From positions 1,262,501 through 1,326,500 of the forward strand of contig JADJVV010000001.1 in the NCBI GenBank assembly GCA_016710435.1: DNA of 64,000 nucleotides, read 5' to 3'. Each line of letters starts with the position of its first letter. Position 1 is the first letter of the stretch. Under the pieces are notes generated by a model. That model saw only the letters and a program-made list of their open reading frames with translations, was not told where the DNA came from and ran no database searches. The DNA comes from Hyphomicrobiales bacterium (GTDB lineage Bacteria; Pseudomonadota; Alphaproteobacteria; Rhizobiales; Aestuariivirgaceae). Below, piece by piece: positions 42,117 through 52,007 of the stretch. The translations under genes and the position numbers were made by a program.

Positions 42117-42806
42117 ATGATCGACCTGCATTACTGGCCCACGCCGAATGGCCACAAGATCACGATATTCTTGGAAGAATCCGGTCTGCCGTACACCATC
42201 CAGCGGGTTGATATCGGCAAGGGAGATCAGTTCAAACCCGACTTCCTCAAGATTGCGCCCAACAACCGGATGCCGGCCATTGTGGACAACGCACCGTCTG
42301 ATGGCGGGGCGCCTCTCAGCGTTTTTGAATCTGGTGCAATCCTCCACTACCTCGCCGACAAGACCGGCAAATTCCTGCCTCGGGATGTGAGGGGCCGCAC
42401 GCAAGTCATGCAGTGGTTGTTGTGGCAGATGGCCGGGCTTGGCCCCATGGCCGGGCAGAACGGCCACTTCAATTCCTACGCACCTGAGAAGGTGCCCTAC
42501 GCCATTGATCGTTATACCAAGGAAACATCCCGCCTGTACGGCGTGCTGAACAAGCGCCTCGCAAGCCATGAGTTCATCGCCGATGACTATTCCATCGCCG
42601 ACATGGCCTGTTATCCGTGGATCGTGCCCCACGAGGCCCACAAGCAGAACCTTGGCGACTTCCCTCACCTGAAGCGCTGGTTCGACGCCATCAAGTCTCG
42701 CCCTGCCGTGGAGCGTGCCTACGCGATGGCACCGCCGCGCAAGCCCATGACCGACGAAGAGCGCAAGGTTCTCTTCGGCCAGGATGCCTCAACCGTCAGG
42801 GCGTAG
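42117..42806 (+). CDS. Glutathione S-transferase family protein, YfcG/YghU-like (229 aa)
   Basis: Thioredoxin-fold N-terminal domain (DLHYWPTPNGHKITIFLEES) with the Pro-Asn segment used for glutathione binding in the YfcG-type disulfide-bond oxidoreductases. NRMPAIVD has the cis-Pro, and FESGAILHYLADKTGKFLP is typical. The C-terminal helical domain includes ADDYSIADMACYPWI. Start at ATG 42117; the upstream in-frame ATG at 42054 lies within the hairpin region. It is convergent with the EamA gene (11-base overlap). Confidence 0.9.
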   Translation: MIDLHYWPTPNGHKITIFLEESGLPYTIQRVDIGKGDQFKPDFLKIAPNNRMPAIVDNAPSDGGAPLSVFESGAILHYLADKTGKFLPRDVRGRTQVMQWLLWQMAGLGPMAGQNGHFNSYAPEKVPYAIDRYTKETSRLYGVLNKRLASHEFIADDYSIADMACYPWIVPHEAHKQNLGDFPHLKRWFDAIKSRPAVERAYAMAPPRKPMTDEERKVLFGQDASTVRA

Positions 42807-43743
42807 GTGCGAATTCCGCCGCGATGGATTTTCCGCCGCGGCGGAACTCGGTGAGGATGTGGGCGAAGAGGGCCACGAGCACCACGCCGCCGCCGATCAG
42901 TGTCATGGGTGCTGGCGTTTCGCCCATGAACAACCACACCCAGAACGGCGTGAAGGGTACTTCCAACGCCGCGAGGAGCGTTGCCTCGGCGGCGGGAATG
43001 CGTTTGGTGCCGAAGGTGTAGAAGATCAGTCCGGCCGCGTTCTGGCAGGTGCCGAAGGCGGCGCAGAGCAGGATTTCCGCCGTAGGAGTATTCCCGGGGC
43101 TTGCCCAACTGAAGCAGAAGGCGGAACACAGCCAGGCCGACAAAGCCATCGCGGGCAGCATGGGGAGGTCCCGATGCCCGCGCATGATGACTGAAAATCC
43201 CGCCATGCTGAGCGTCATGAGGACAGCAAGTCCCTTGCCCGTCATGGACCCGCCCCAGTCCGCCCCCAGCAGCATGACCAGCACCCCGGCCAGAGCCACG
43301 CCGCTGGCGATGATGGTGGAACGGGACGTCCGTTCGCCGATCAGGACGTAAGCCACACCGGCCGTCACGAATGGCACGGTGGCATAGATGACCATGGCAT
43401 CGGCCACGCTGCCGTAGCGGATGGAGCCGATGCCGGTGATCATGCCCGCCGCCGAGAGGACGGCGACCACAAGCCCAGGCCAGCCCATCCGGAAAAATTC
43501 CCGGCCAGCGTGGCGGCCCTCGATCAGCACAAAGACGAGAAAGATGGCAGTGCCGCTGAACAAGCCCCGCCAGAACAACATGGTCATGAGGTCAGCCGAA
43601 ATCAGCCGCGTGAAGACGCCTGCCGATGACCAGCTGAGCGCGGCCATGCCGGTGAGGAAGAGACCAAGACGGTGTGAGGAATGGGGCGACACGGTTCCGC
43701 AAGCTATCAGGGCCTTGCGTGCCTGCCAGTCCGGAAACGGCAT
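42796..43743 (-). CDS. EamA/DMT-family transporter (315 aa)
   Basis: Ten-helix drug/metabolite transporter with two EamA repeats. The first begins LFLTGMAALSWSSAGVFTRL and the second around MSMAG/FSVIMRGHRDLPML, ending LEVPFTPFWVWLFMGETPAP and GGGVVLVALFAHIL. The start at 43743 (MPFPDWQARK) is tentative; the frame is open to 43794. Substrate unknown. Confidence 0.87.
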   Translation of the reverse strand: MPFPDWQARKALIACGTVSPHSSHRLGLFLTGMAALSWSSAGVFTRLISADLMTMLFWRGLFSGTAIFLVFVLIEGRHAGREFFRMGWPGLVVAVLSAAGMITGIGSIRYGSVADAMVIYATVPFVTAGVAYVLIGERTSRSTIIASGVALAGVLVMLLGADWGGSMTGKGLAVLMTLSMAGFSVIMRGHRDLPMLPAMALSAWLCSAFCFSWASPGNTPTAEILLCAAFGTCQNAAGLIFYTFGTKRIPAAEATLLAALEVPFTPFWVWLFMGETPAPMTLIGGGVVLVALFAHILTEFRRGGKSIAAEFAPTP

Positions 43744-43939
43744 GGCAACCCTGCAAATGCGCCGCACTTGACGGGGGCGGGGGCTTTCGCGCATGTAACG
43801 CCCATGACCACCGCCCGCCAGCCTGCCGTTAACATTTGCGGCATTATCATTTGCACCTAGCGTTCATACCGCTGGCTCGGCGCCGCTTGTCTCACCCCTA
43901 AGCAAAGCGATCCCGGAGCCGGCCTCCGAGAGATCAGAC

Positions 43940-45304
43940 ATGACCCTGCGCATCTACAACACGCTGACAAGGACCAAGGAAGACTTCCTTCCCTTGGACG
44001 CCGGAAACGTGCGCATGTACGTCTGCGGCCCCACCGTCTATGACTTTGCCCACATCGGCAACGCCCGACCCGCGATCGTCTTCGATGTTCTCTTTCGCCT
44101 GCTCCGCCATCTCTACGGGCCGGAGCATGTGACCTATGTGCGCAACATCACTGACGTGGACGACAAGATCAATGCGCGCGCCTTGCGCGACTATCCGGGC
44201 GTTCCCCTCAATGACGCCATTCGCCGCGTCACCGAAACGACCTATGAGCAATACCAGAAGGACGTGACGGCGCTGGGCTGCCTGCCGCCGACGCAGCAGC
44301 CGCGCGCCACCGAGCACATCCAGGGCATGATAGACATGATCCGTGCACTGATCGGCCGCGGACATGCCTATGAGGCGGCGGGCGAAGTGTTGTTCGATGT
44401 GGGCTCAATGCCGGACTATGGTCGCCTATCCCAGCGCAAGCTGGAAGACCAGCAGGCCGGTGCCCGCATCGCAGTCGAAGCCCACAAGAAGAACCCTGCC
44501 GATTTCGTGTTGTGGAAACAGTCGTCACCGGAAGAACCCGGTTGGGACTCTCCCTGGGGCCGTGGCCGTCCGGGATGGCACATCGAATGCTCGGTGATGA
44601 GCAAGGCCCACCTGGGCGAGGTCTTCGACATCCATGGCGGCGGACTTGATCTCATCTTCCCGCACCACGAGAACGAAATAGCCCAGTCGCGCTGCGCCCA
44701 TGGCACGAAGGTCATGGCCAACTACTGGATGCACAATGGCTTCCTCCAGGTTGAAGGACAGAAGATGTCCAAGAGCCTGGGAAATTTCACGACCATCGCC
44801 GATGTGTTGCGTGATTGGCCAGGCGAAGTGGCGCGCTACAACATGTTGCGCACCCATTACCGGCAGCCCATCGACTGGACAGTGGCAAGTCTGGAAGACA
44901 GCCAGCGCACCTTGCGTGCATGGAAAGAAGGGGTGTCTGGAAGTGTGCCGGCTGCTCCTGATACCGACGTCATCGAGGCCCTGCAGGATGATCTCAACAC
45001 CCATGGCGCTTTCACCCGCCTCCATGCGCTGGCGAAGGCAGCGAAGTGGGCCGAACTGAACGGGTCACTTGCGCTTCTGGGTCTGGATCTGCTCTCGGCG
45101 GACCTGGGACGCGAGGCAAGCGTTGACGTTGACGAAACCTTGGTGGCGTCGTGGCTTTCAGCACGCCTTGAAGCGCGAAAGGCCAAGAACTGGGCCGAAA
45201 GCGACCGCATCCGCGACGAACTTCTCGCCATGGGCATCCAGATCAAGGATGTGAAGGACCCGGCCACAGGCGAACTGAAAACTGATTGGGAGGTGCGGCG
45301 ATGA
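43940..45304 (+). CDS. cysS: Cysteinyl-tRNA synthetase (454 aa)
   Basis: Class I synthetase charging tRNA-Cys. YVCGPTVYDFAHIGNARP contains the zinc Cys and the HIGH-like HIGN motif. GWHIECSVMSKAHLG has another zinc ligand, FPHHENEIAQS a third, and QKMSKSLGNF is the KMSKS loop. The length is normal. Its stop overlaps the start of the 44-residue membrane protein gene (ATGA). Confidence 0.97.
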   Translation: MTLRIYNTLTRTKEDFLPLDAGNVRMYVCGPTVYDFAHIGNARPAIVFDVLFRLLRHLYGPEHVTYVRNITDVDDKINARALRDYPGVPLNDAIRRVTETTYEQYQKDVTALGCLPPTQQPRATEHIQGMIDMIRALIGRGHAYEAAGEVLFDVGSMPDYGRLSQRKLEDQQAGARIAVEAHKKNPADFVLWKQSSPEEPGWDSPWGRGRPGWHIECSVMSKAHLGEVFDIHGGGLDLIFPHHENEIAQSRCAHGTKVMANYWMHNGFLQVEGQKMSKSLGNFTTIADVLRDWPGEVARYNMLRTHYRQPIDWTVASLEDSQRTLRAWKEGVSGSVPAAPDTDVIEALQDDLNTHGAFTRLHALAKAAKWAELNGSLALLGLDLLSADLGREASVDVDETLVASWLSARLEARKAKNWAESDRIRDELLAMGIQIKDVKDPATGELKTDWEVRR

Positions 45305-45435
45305 CCGAACCCGGCAAGAAATCCTGGCACGACAGCCTGCCATTCCCGGCACACTGGCTCGGCTACATCATCCTCAAGGTGATCGTGCTTGCCCTCGTCA
45401 TCTACGTGGCCCTGAAATACAAGGGACTCGTGTGA
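45301..45435 (+). CDS. Membrane microprotein between cysS and cimA (44 aa)
   Basis: Short gene coupled at both ends: its ATG overlaps the cysS stop (ATGA) and its TGA overlaps the cimA ATG (TGATG). The product has a polar N-terminus (MTEPGKKSWHDSLPFPAHWL) followed by one membrane helix (IILKVIVLALVIYVALKY) and a short basic tail. No family is recognised. The double overlap makes a chance open frame unlikely. Confidence 0.7.
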   Translation: MTEPGKKSWHDSLPFPAHWLGYIILKVIVLALVIYVALKYKGLV

Positions 45436-47015
45436 TGGCGCGCGAGCGGCTCTATCTCTTCGACACCACGCTGCGCGATGGCCAGCAGACGCCGGGCGTT
45501 GATTTCTCGCTCGATGACAAGCTACTGGTCATGCAGATGCTCGACAAGCTGGGTGTCGACTACATCGAAGGCGGCTATGCCGGTGGCAATCCCACCGACA
45601 ATGCGCTCTTTGCCGAGACTCGTCCCAGCAAGGCGACGTTCACGGCCTTCGGCATGACCAAGCGGGCTGGCCGCTCCGCCTCCAATGACGCGGGCCTTCA
45701 GGCCGTTATCCAGGCCAAGGCAAAGGCCGCCTGCTTCGTCGCGAAATCCTGGGACTATCATGTGCGCGTGGCGCTCGGCTGCAGCAATGAAGAGAATCTC
45801 GAATCGATCCGCGATAGCGTGAAAGCGGCGCGCGATGCCGGCAAGGAAGTGCTGGTGGATTGCGAGCACTTCTTCGATGGCTACAAAGCCAACCCCGACT
45901 ACGCCCTCTCATGTGCGAAGACAGCGTTTGATGCCGGGGCCCGCTGGGTCGTGTTGTGCGATACCAACGGCGGCACATTGCCGTCGGAAGTTTCCGACAT
46001 CGTGCGCAACGTGTGCACGTCCGTGCCGGGAAGCCATCTTGGCATCCATGCGCACAATGACACCGAACAGGCCGTGGCAAATTCCCTCGCCGCCGTTGAC
46101 GCAGGCGCGCGACAGATCCAGGGCACGTTGAACGGCATCGGCGAACGCTGCGGCAATGCCAATCTTGTCTCCCTCATCGGAACGTTGGGGACGAAGCCGC
46201 ATTACAACGCGCGTTTCGAGACGGGCGTTGACAAGGAACGCTTGAAGGAACTGACCACCGTGGCGCGGAGCTTCGACGAGTTGCTCAATCGCTCGCCCCA
46301 TGCCCAGGCGCCATACGTGGGCAAGAGTGCCTTCGCCACCAAGGCAGGCATCCACGCCTCGGCTCTGGCGAAGGAGCCAGAAACCTACGAGCATGTTCCC
46401 CCGGAGACGGTAGGCAACCGCCGCCGCATTCTCGTCTCCGACCAGGCGGGAAAATCAAATCTGCTCGCCGAACTCGGCCGCATCGGCATCGACGTTGCGA
46501 AAGATGATGTTCGTCTTGACGCCTTGCTCCGCGACGTGAAGGAGCGCGAAGCCCAGGGATACGCCTATGATGGCGCGGATGCCTCCTTCGAACTCCTCGC
46601 CCGCCGGGCCCTGGGTACTGTCCCGCACTATTTCGATGTGCTGTCCTTCCGCACATCCGTGGAGCGCTTCAACGGCGAAATGCACACCGAGGCCGTGGTC
46701 AAGGTGAAGGTCGGGTCGAAGATTTATCTTAACGCAGGCGAGGGCAATGGCCCCGTGAATGCCCTCGACGTGGCGTTGCGCAAAGACCTGGGCAAATTCC
46801 AGAAATTCATTGCCGACATGGAACTGGTGGATTTCAAGGTGCGTATCCTCAATGGTGGCACAGGTGCCACGACCCGCGTCCTTATCGAAAGCCGCGACGG
46901 CAAGGGGAATCGCTGGTTCACAGTGGGGGTGTCGGCGAATATCGTAGAGGCCTCGTTCCAGGCCTTGCTTGATGCCATCATCTACAAGCTGCAGCGGGAT
47001 GGCGTGACGCCCTAG
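45435..47015 (+). CDS. cimA: Citramalate synthase (526 aa)
   Basis: Condenses pyruvate and acetyl-CoA to (R)-citramalate, the entry to 2-oxobutyrate and isoleucine in the threonine-independent route. The HMGL-like N-terminus has LYLFDTTLRDGQQTPGVDFS. HAHNDTEQAVANSL holds metal-binding His, and GTLNGIGERCGNANL follows. The C-terminal ~130 residues form the LeuA regulatory domain (GTGATTRVLIES). At 526 residues it fits the CimA/LeuA-2 group better than isopropylmalate synthase. The ATG at 45435 overlaps the microprotein stop; a GTG at 45432 is possible. Confidence 0.93.
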   Translation: MARERLYLFDTTLRDGQQTPGVDFSLDDKLLVMQMLDKLGVDYIEGGYAGGNPTDNALFAETRPSKATFTAFGMTKRAGRSASNDAGLQAVIQAKAKAACFVAKSWDYHVRVALGCSNEENLESIRDSVKAARDAGKEVLVDCEHFFDGYKANPDYALSCAKTAFDAGARWVVLCDTNGGTLPSEVSDIVRNVCTSVPGSHLGIHAHNDTEQAVANSLAAVDAGARQIQGTLNGIGERCGNANLVSLIGTLGTKPHYNARFETGVDKERLKELTTVARSFDELLNRSPHAQAPYVGKSAFATKAGIHASALAKEPETYEHVPPETVGNRRRILVSDQAGKSNLLAELGRIGIDVAKDDVRLDALLRDVKEREAQGYAYDGADASFELLARRALGTVPHYFDVLSFRTSVERFNGEMHTEAVVKVKVGSKIYLNAGEGNGPVNALDVALRKDLGKFQKFIADMELVDFKVRILNGGTGATTRVLIESRDGKGNRWFTVGVSANIVEASFQALLDAIIYKLQRDGVTP

Positions 47016-47109
47016 GCAAGTGGCATGATCGAGGGCTGCGCAAAAACGCCGCGCTGCCATGCACGCCACCGCAATTGAACGGCACCTGCTTGGCAGCTAC
47101 AGCCGCCCC

Positions 47110-48000
47110 ATGCACGGCATGAGTGAAACCCAGAAGGGCGTCTTGTTCTGCGTCATCGCGCACCTCTTCTGGGGTGGCATGGCGCCCTATTTCGGTTTCA
47201 TGCGCCACGTCCATGTAATGGAGATCGCGGTCAACCGCGGCGTCTGGTCCGTCCCCATTGCTGCACTGATCGTTGGCTACTTCGGACAGTTTCCGGCCGT
47301 GTGGAAGATTTTCCGCAACCCCCGGCATCTCGCCATCCTCGCACTCACCAGTTCCATCATCGTCTTCAATTGGGGCTTCTACGTCTGGTCGATCGAAGTG
47401 GGCCGCACACTCGAATCCAGCCTCGGCTATTTCATCAACCCGCTGTTCAACGTGATTGCGGGCTACATCTTCCTGCACGAACGCTTCAACCGCGCGCAAA
47501 TCGTGGCCATCGCCCTTGCAGCGGCAGGCGTCATCATCCAGACCGTGGCAACTGGCGTCTTCCCATGGCTCGGCCTGATGCTGGGCGGCAGCTTCTGCAT
47601 CTACGGCCTGTTGCGCAAACTCATTCCCGTGGGCGCCACGCAGGGGTTCCTCGTCGAGGCCATGCTGATCGCACCGCCCTTGCTGGTGGTGGAATACTGG
47701 CTGATGAAGAATGGCGAAGCGCGTTTTGGCGTGACGCTGAAGGACACACTCATGCTCATCGGGTGCGGCGGATTGACGGCGGGCGCGCTGCTGTTCTTTG
47801 CCGAAGCCGTGAAGCGCATCCGTTATTCGACGGCGGGCATCCTGCAGTATATTTCGCCGTCGCTCGTGTTCCTCACGGCCGTCTTCATGTTCCATGAGCC
47901 GATGGACAGGTGGAAGCTCCTCTCCTTTGCCTGCATCTGGACGGCGCTGGCGATCTATTCTGTGTCAGCCTTCCGCAGCGATGCGACAAAGCCCGCCTAG
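47110..48000 (+). CDS. rarD: RarD-type EamA transporter (296 aa)
   Basis: Membrane permease of the RarD subfamily. The conserved segments GVLFCVIAHLFWGGMAPYFG, FNWGFYVWSIEVGRTLESSL then GYFINPLFNVIAGYIFLHER are diagnostic. LQYISPSLVFLTAVFMFHEP follows near the end. Ten helices are expected. The start is uncertain among ATGs at 47059, 47110 and 47119; the last two give the normal N-terminus. It is convergent with the LOG gene and overlaps it by 4 bases. Confidence 0.87.
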   Translation: MHGMSETQKGVLFCVIAHLFWGGMAPYFGFMRHVHVMEIAVNRGVWSVPIAALIVGYFGQFPAVWKIFRNPRHLAILALTSSIIVFNWGFYVWSIEVGRTLESSLGYFINPLFNVIAGYIFLHERFNRAQIVAIALAAAGVIIQTVATGVFPWLGLMLGGSFCIYGLLRKLIPVGATQGFLVEAMLIAPPLLVVEYWLMKNGEARFGVTLKDTLMLIGCGGLTAGALLFFAEAVKRIRYSTAGILQYISPSLVFLTAVFMFHEPMDRWKLLSFACIWTALAIYSVSAFRSDATKPA

Positions 48001-48599
48001 AGCTTGTCCTTGAGGATGGCGACAGGCGGCTTGTCCTTCGTGAGGGAGAGCCTGTGCTGGTAGGCCGGTACCACGTCTGCGGCCGTTGTCACGATATCCA
48101 GTTTCACTTCAAAGCCAGGGCGGATGAAGCCGTCGCGGCTCATGTTGCCGAAAAGCGTGATGAGTGGCTTCCAGTAATCAAGCACGTTCAACAACAGCAC
48201 AGGCCGCGCATGCTGTTGCAATTGCGCCCACGTCAGGATCTCGGCCAGTTCTTCCAGCGTCCCGATGCCGCCGGGCAGGGCGACAAAACCGGTGGACCGC
48301 TCGAACATGCCCATCTTGCGCTCATGCATTGTGCGCGTGACGATCAGTTCGTTCACTCCATCCAGCATCCGTTCCTTCGAGACCAGAAAATCCGGGATGA
48401 TGCCTGTGACATGCCCGCCCGCCGCCAGGACTGCGCGCGCCACTTCGCCCATCAGGCCGACACTGCCGCCGCCATAGACGAGACCGATCCCGGCCTCGGC
48501 CATGGTCCTGCCGAGGTCGCGGGCGACGGCCGCAAATTCCGGCTTGTTGCCAGTCGACGACCCGCAATAGATGCAGAGGCGGTGTTTCGGGGCTGTCAT
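47997..48599 (-). CDS. LOG-family nucleotide phosphoribohydrolase (200 aa)
   Basis: Cytokinin-activation-type (LOG/TIGR00730) enzyme that releases a base from nucleoside 5'-monophosphates. LCIYCGSSTGNKPEF, GLVYGGGSVGLMGEVARAV and the catalytic PGGIGTLEELAE are all intact. ATG at 48599 (MTAPKHRL) is the most natural start. In bacteria these usually act on AMP or related nucleotides; cytokinin production cannot be inferred. Confidence 0.92.
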   Translation of the reverse strand: MTAPKHRLCIYCGSSTGNKPEFAAVARDLGRTMAEAGIGLVYGGGSVGLMGEVARAVLAAGGHVTGIIPDFLVSKERMLDGVNELIVTRTMHERKMGMFERSTGFVALPGGIGTLEELAEILTWAQLQQHARPVLLLNVLDYWKPLITLFGNMSRDGFIRPGFEVKLDIVTTAADVVPAYQHRLSLTKDKPPVAILKDKL

Positions 48600-48725
48600 C
48601 GTGGGGCTTCTCTGATTCTTTGCAATCGCCAAGGGTACGGCTTAATAATGCCACGGGGGACTACGATCTAGCACGAAACCGCAGGAATGGCGCCAGCGCC
48701 GGACCTCTAGCCAGGACTGTCAGCA

Positions 48726-50042
48726 ATGAAGAAGAACACGCCCCTGTTGATCTTTACGGGTCTGGCCGTTGCCGCGGCGGGCACGCTGGGTGCCGTGCTG
48801 ACCGGCAATATTCCAGGCGCCATTGCTCCCCGGCCCGTCGCCGAGGCGCCAGCCACGCCCCCGGCTGCAAATGCTCCCGCCGAGACGCCCGCTCAGCCGC
48901 CAGTGGCCGCTGCTCCCGCTGCTCCCGAACCGGCCGCCCCCGCGCAGGCCGAGACACAAGCCGCTGCTCCGGCAGACGCCAGTGCACCGGCGGCAAATTC
49001 AGCGCAGGTGGCAAGCGCTCCCGCCCAGGATCAACCTGCTCCCGCTCCCGTCCCCGCCCAGCCTGAAGCTCCGCTGACCCCCGTCGACCCTGACATTCCC
49101 TCCTTCGACACCGTCAATGTCTTGCCCACGGGCGAAGCCGTGGTAGCGGGCCACGCCAGGCCCGGCAGCGACGTTGCCCTCAAGTTTGCAGGCGTGGAGG
49201 TCGGACGCGCCACGGCAGGCACTGATGGCAGCTTTGCCATTGTCCCTGAGAAACCCCTTCCGGTGGGTGCTGGCGAATTGACGCTGGAAACCACCGTCGC
49301 CGGCAAGGTGCTGACGGCGAAAGACCAGATCGCAGTTGTCGTCAATCGCGACCAGAAGCCCGCCGTCGTGGCGAGGATCGAGCCCGAGGCCCCGACGCAA
49401 CTGGTGCAGACGCCCGGCACGGTTGCCGGAGCGCCGGCGAAGGAAGTGCAATTGTCCGCTGTCGATTATGACGCCGAAGGCAATATTGTCTTCCAGGGAC
49501 GCGTGCCGCCGGGCGGAAAGGTGCGTTTCTATATCGACAATCAATTGGCCGGCGACGTGGACGCCGATCCAAACGGCAACTGGCTGTTCAAGGGTTCCGC
49601 GCCGATCGCACCCGGCACCCATACCTTGCGCGCCGATGAAATAGATAGCACCGGCAATGTCATCAGCCGCGCCGAACTCCCCTTCCTGCGGGAGGAGGCA
49701 GAAAAGGTCATCGCTGCCGCAGGCGCTGCGGATTCGAACGAACAGCCGGCGGCTCCTGCCGTCGCGCCGGAACAGCCCGATCAGGTGCAGGCAAAGTCGC
49801 CGGAGGCGGAAACGCAGGTCGCATCTGCGGGGTCTGAACCTGCCGCCGTTCCAATGGTAGCCGCCTTGCCTGGCGGACCGCCCCGCATCGTGATTCAGCC
49901 CGGCAACAATCTCTGGCGCATTTCCCGACAGGTTTATGGCAAGGGCCGCCTCTTCACCGTGATCTGGGAAGCCAACCGCGACCAGATCAAGAACCCGAAC
50001 CGCATCTATCCGGGTCAGATCCTGTCCGCCCCGAAGAGCTGA
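48726..50042 (+). CDS. LysM-domain cell-envelope protein (438 aa)
   Basis: N-terminal signal or anchor helix (PLLIFTGLAVAAAGTLGAVL), then ~100 residues of Ala/Pro-rich linker, then Ig-like beta segments (FDTVNVLPTGEAVVAGHARP; EVQLSAVDYDAEGNIVFQGR). The C-terminal LysM domain covers the last ~50 residues: GNNLWRISRQVYGKGRLFTV then IWEANRDQIKNPNRIYPGQI. It probably sits in the periplasm bound to peptidoglycan. It precedes the Atm1-like exporter by 17 bases. Confidence 0.88.
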   Translation: MKKNTPLLIFTGLAVAAAGTLGAVLTGNIPGAIAPRPVAEAPATPPAANAPAETPAQPPVAAAPAAPEPAAPAQAETQAAAPADASAPAANSAQVASAPAQDQPAPAPVPAQPEAPLTPVDPDIPSFDTVNVLPTGEAVVAGHARPGSDVALKFAGVEVGRATAGTDGSFAIVPEKPLPVGAGELTLETTVAGKVLTAKDQIAVVVNRDQKPAVVARIEPEAPTQLVQTPGTVAGAPAKEVQLSAVDYDAEGNIVFQGRVPPGGKVRFYIDNQLAGDVDADPNGNWLFKGSAPIAPGTHTLRADEIDSTGNVISRAELPFLREEAEKVIAAAGAADSNEQPAAPAVAPEQPDQVQAKSPEAETQVASAGSEPAAVPMVAALPGGPPRIVIQPGNNLWRISRQVYGKGRLFTVIWEANRDQIKNPNRIYPGQILSAPKS

Positions 50043-50059
50043 TACATTCCGACAGCCAC

Positions 50060-51943
50060 ATGAGAAAATTGTCTGCGACGCCCGGCTCCGGGCAGGCCCC
50101 TGACGTCAGTCAGTGGCAAACCTTGAAGCGTCTCCTGCCTTACCTCTGGCCCGCCTCACGGCCGGACTTGAAGGCGCGTGTTGTCGTAGCCTTGGTACTT
50201 CTTGTCGCGTCGAAACTGGTGACGGTGGTGACACCCTACGCCTTCAAGGCGGCCACCGACGCCCTGTCGGCACGAACCAGCCGCGACGTAGCGATTCTCT
50301 CTGTCCCGGTCTTCATGGTGCTTGCCTATGGTGCGGGCCGCATCCTCATGGTCGTCTTTGCCCAACTGCGCGACGCTGTTTTTTCCAAGGTCGGGCAGCG
50401 TGCCGTCCGCGAGTTGTCTTACGCGACTTTCCGCCACCTCCATCAATTGTCGCTGGCCTTCCATCTCGGGCGGCGCACCGGTGCCCTGTCGCGCATCATC
50501 TCGCGCGGCATCAACGGCGTGGATTCCGTCCTGCGCTTCGCCCTGTTCAACACCTTCCCGACGGCCCTGGAAATCGCGCTGGTCTGTGGGGTGATCGGCT
50601 ATTCCTTCGGTCATCTCTATGTCTGGGTCGTGGCTGCCACCGTCATCGCCTATGTCGCCTTCAGCTACTGGGCGACCGAGCGCCGCATCGGCATTCGCCG
50701 CGCGATGAACGACGCCGACAATGATGCGGGGACCAAGGCGATCGACAGCCTCCTCAATTTCGAAACCGTCAAGTACTTCGGAAACGAGAAGCACGAGGCC
50801 GACCGCTACGACTCGGCCATGGCAAAATATGAATCCGCCGCCATCAAGACTTGGGTGTCGCTGGCCGTCCTCAATGCGGGGCAGGCTGTCATCTATTCGA
50901 TCGGGGTGACGCTCGTGATGGTGATGGCGGCCCGCGAGATCCTTGGCAGCACGCTGACCATCGGCGACTTCGTCATGATCAACGCGCTGATGATCCAGCT
51001 CTACATGCCACTCAATTTCATCGGGTCGTCCTATCGCGAAATCAAGCAGGGCCTGATTGACGTCGAAGGCATGTTCTCGATCCTGCGCGAAAACACCGCC
51101 ATTGCCGACCGCCCCGACGCCCGCCCCTTTGTGGTGGGCAGGGGGGAAATTGTTTTTGATAATGTATCCTTTGCCTATGACGCCGAGCGCCCGATCCTGC
51201 GGGGAATTTCATTCGTTGTTCCCGCCGGCAAGACGGTGGCGATTGTCGGACCGTCAGGAGCGGGCAAATCCACGATCTCGCGTCTCATTTTCCGCTTCTA
51301 TGAAGTGACCGCCGGTGCGGTGAGCATTGATGGGCAGGATATCCGCTCCGTCACGCAGGCGAGCCTCCGCCAGGCGCTGGGCATGGTTCCTCAGGACACG
51401 GTGCTGTTCAACGATACCATCCGCTATAACATTGCCTATGGCCGCCCCGGCGCCAGCAATGCGGAAATCGAGGAGGCGGCGCGCATGGCGCAGATCCACG
51501 ATTTCGTGATGACGCTTCCGCTGGGTTATGAAACCGTTGTCGGCGAACGCGGCCTGAAACTGTCGGGCGGAGAGAAGCAGCGCGTCTCCATCGCCCGCAC
51601 CATTCTGAAAGGTCCACCCATCCTTGTCCTCGACGAGGCGACATCGGCGCTGGACACCTTCACAGAACAGGAAATCCAGGTGGCCCTGAAGCATGTGTCG
51701 CGCAACCGCACCACTGTGGTGATTGCCCACCGCCTCTCCACCATTGTCGATGCCGACGAGATCATCGTGCTCGACAAGGGGCAGATCGCGGAACGCGGAA
51801 GTCATGCGGTGTTGCTGGCGAAAAAGGGCCTTTATGCCGCCCTGTGGAACCGCCAGCGCGAAGCTGACGAGGCACGACGCAAACTCGCGGAAAACCTCGA
51901 CGCGCGCGGGCCAACGGCCGAGCAAATGGCGCTGGTACGGTAA
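50060..51943 (+). CDS. Atm1-type ABC exporter (627 aa)
   Basis: Half-transporter homodimer related to mitochondrial Atm1, exporting glutathione-linked or iron-sulfur-related thiol compounds. The membrane domain covers residues ~30-320 with GRRTGALSRIISRGINGVDS and LLNFETVKYFGNEKHEADRY, the typical Atm1 segment. The ATPase domain has Walker A GPSGAGKSTIS, signature KLSGGEKQRVSIARTIL, Walker B ILVLDEATSALD and IAHRLSTI. The length is normal for the family. Confidence 0.93.
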   Translation: MRKLSATPGSGQAPDVSQWQTLKRLLPYLWPASRPDLKARVVVALVLLVASKLVTVVTPYAFKAATDALSARTSRDVAILSVPVFMVLAYGAGRILMVVFAQLRDAVFSKVGQRAVRELSYATFRHLHQLSLAFHLGRRTGALSRIISRGINGVDSVLRFALFNTFPTALEIALVCGVIGYSFGHLYVWVVAATVIAYVAFSYWATERRIGIRRAMNDADNDAGTKAIDSLLNFETVKYFGNEKHEADRYDSAMAKYESAAIKTWVSLAVLNAGQAVIYSIGVTLVMVMAAREILGSTLTIGDFVMINALMIQLYMPLNFIGSSYREIKQGLIDVEGMFSILRENTAIADRPDARPFVVGRGEIVFDNVSFAYDAERPILRGISFVVPAGKTVAIVGPSGAGKSTISRLIFRFYEVTAGAVSIDGQDIRSVTQASLRQALGMVPQDTVLFNDTIRYNIAYGRPGASNAEIEEAARMAQIHDFVMTLPLGYETVVGERGLKLSGGEKQRVSIARTILKGPPILVLDEATSALDTFTEQEIQVALKHVSRNRTTVVIAHRLSTIVDADEIIVLDKGQIAERGSHAVLLAKKGLYAALWNRQREADEARRKLAENLDARGPTAEQMALVR

Positions 51944-51970
51944 ACAACTCCGGAATCAATCCTTTCGAAA

Positions 51971-52007
51971 CCACGGGTGCGAGTCCGTCATTAACGCTGA
52001 CCCGTGG
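51971..52007. other. Stem-loop in the gap before the YbjQ-like gene
   Basis: Eight-base arms CCACGGGT (51971-51978) and ACCCGTGG (52000-52007) enclose 21 bases, with a possible inner GCG/CGC pair. No T run follows, so it is not a standard terminator. The gap 51944-52185 has no other visible feature. Confidence 0.35.
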
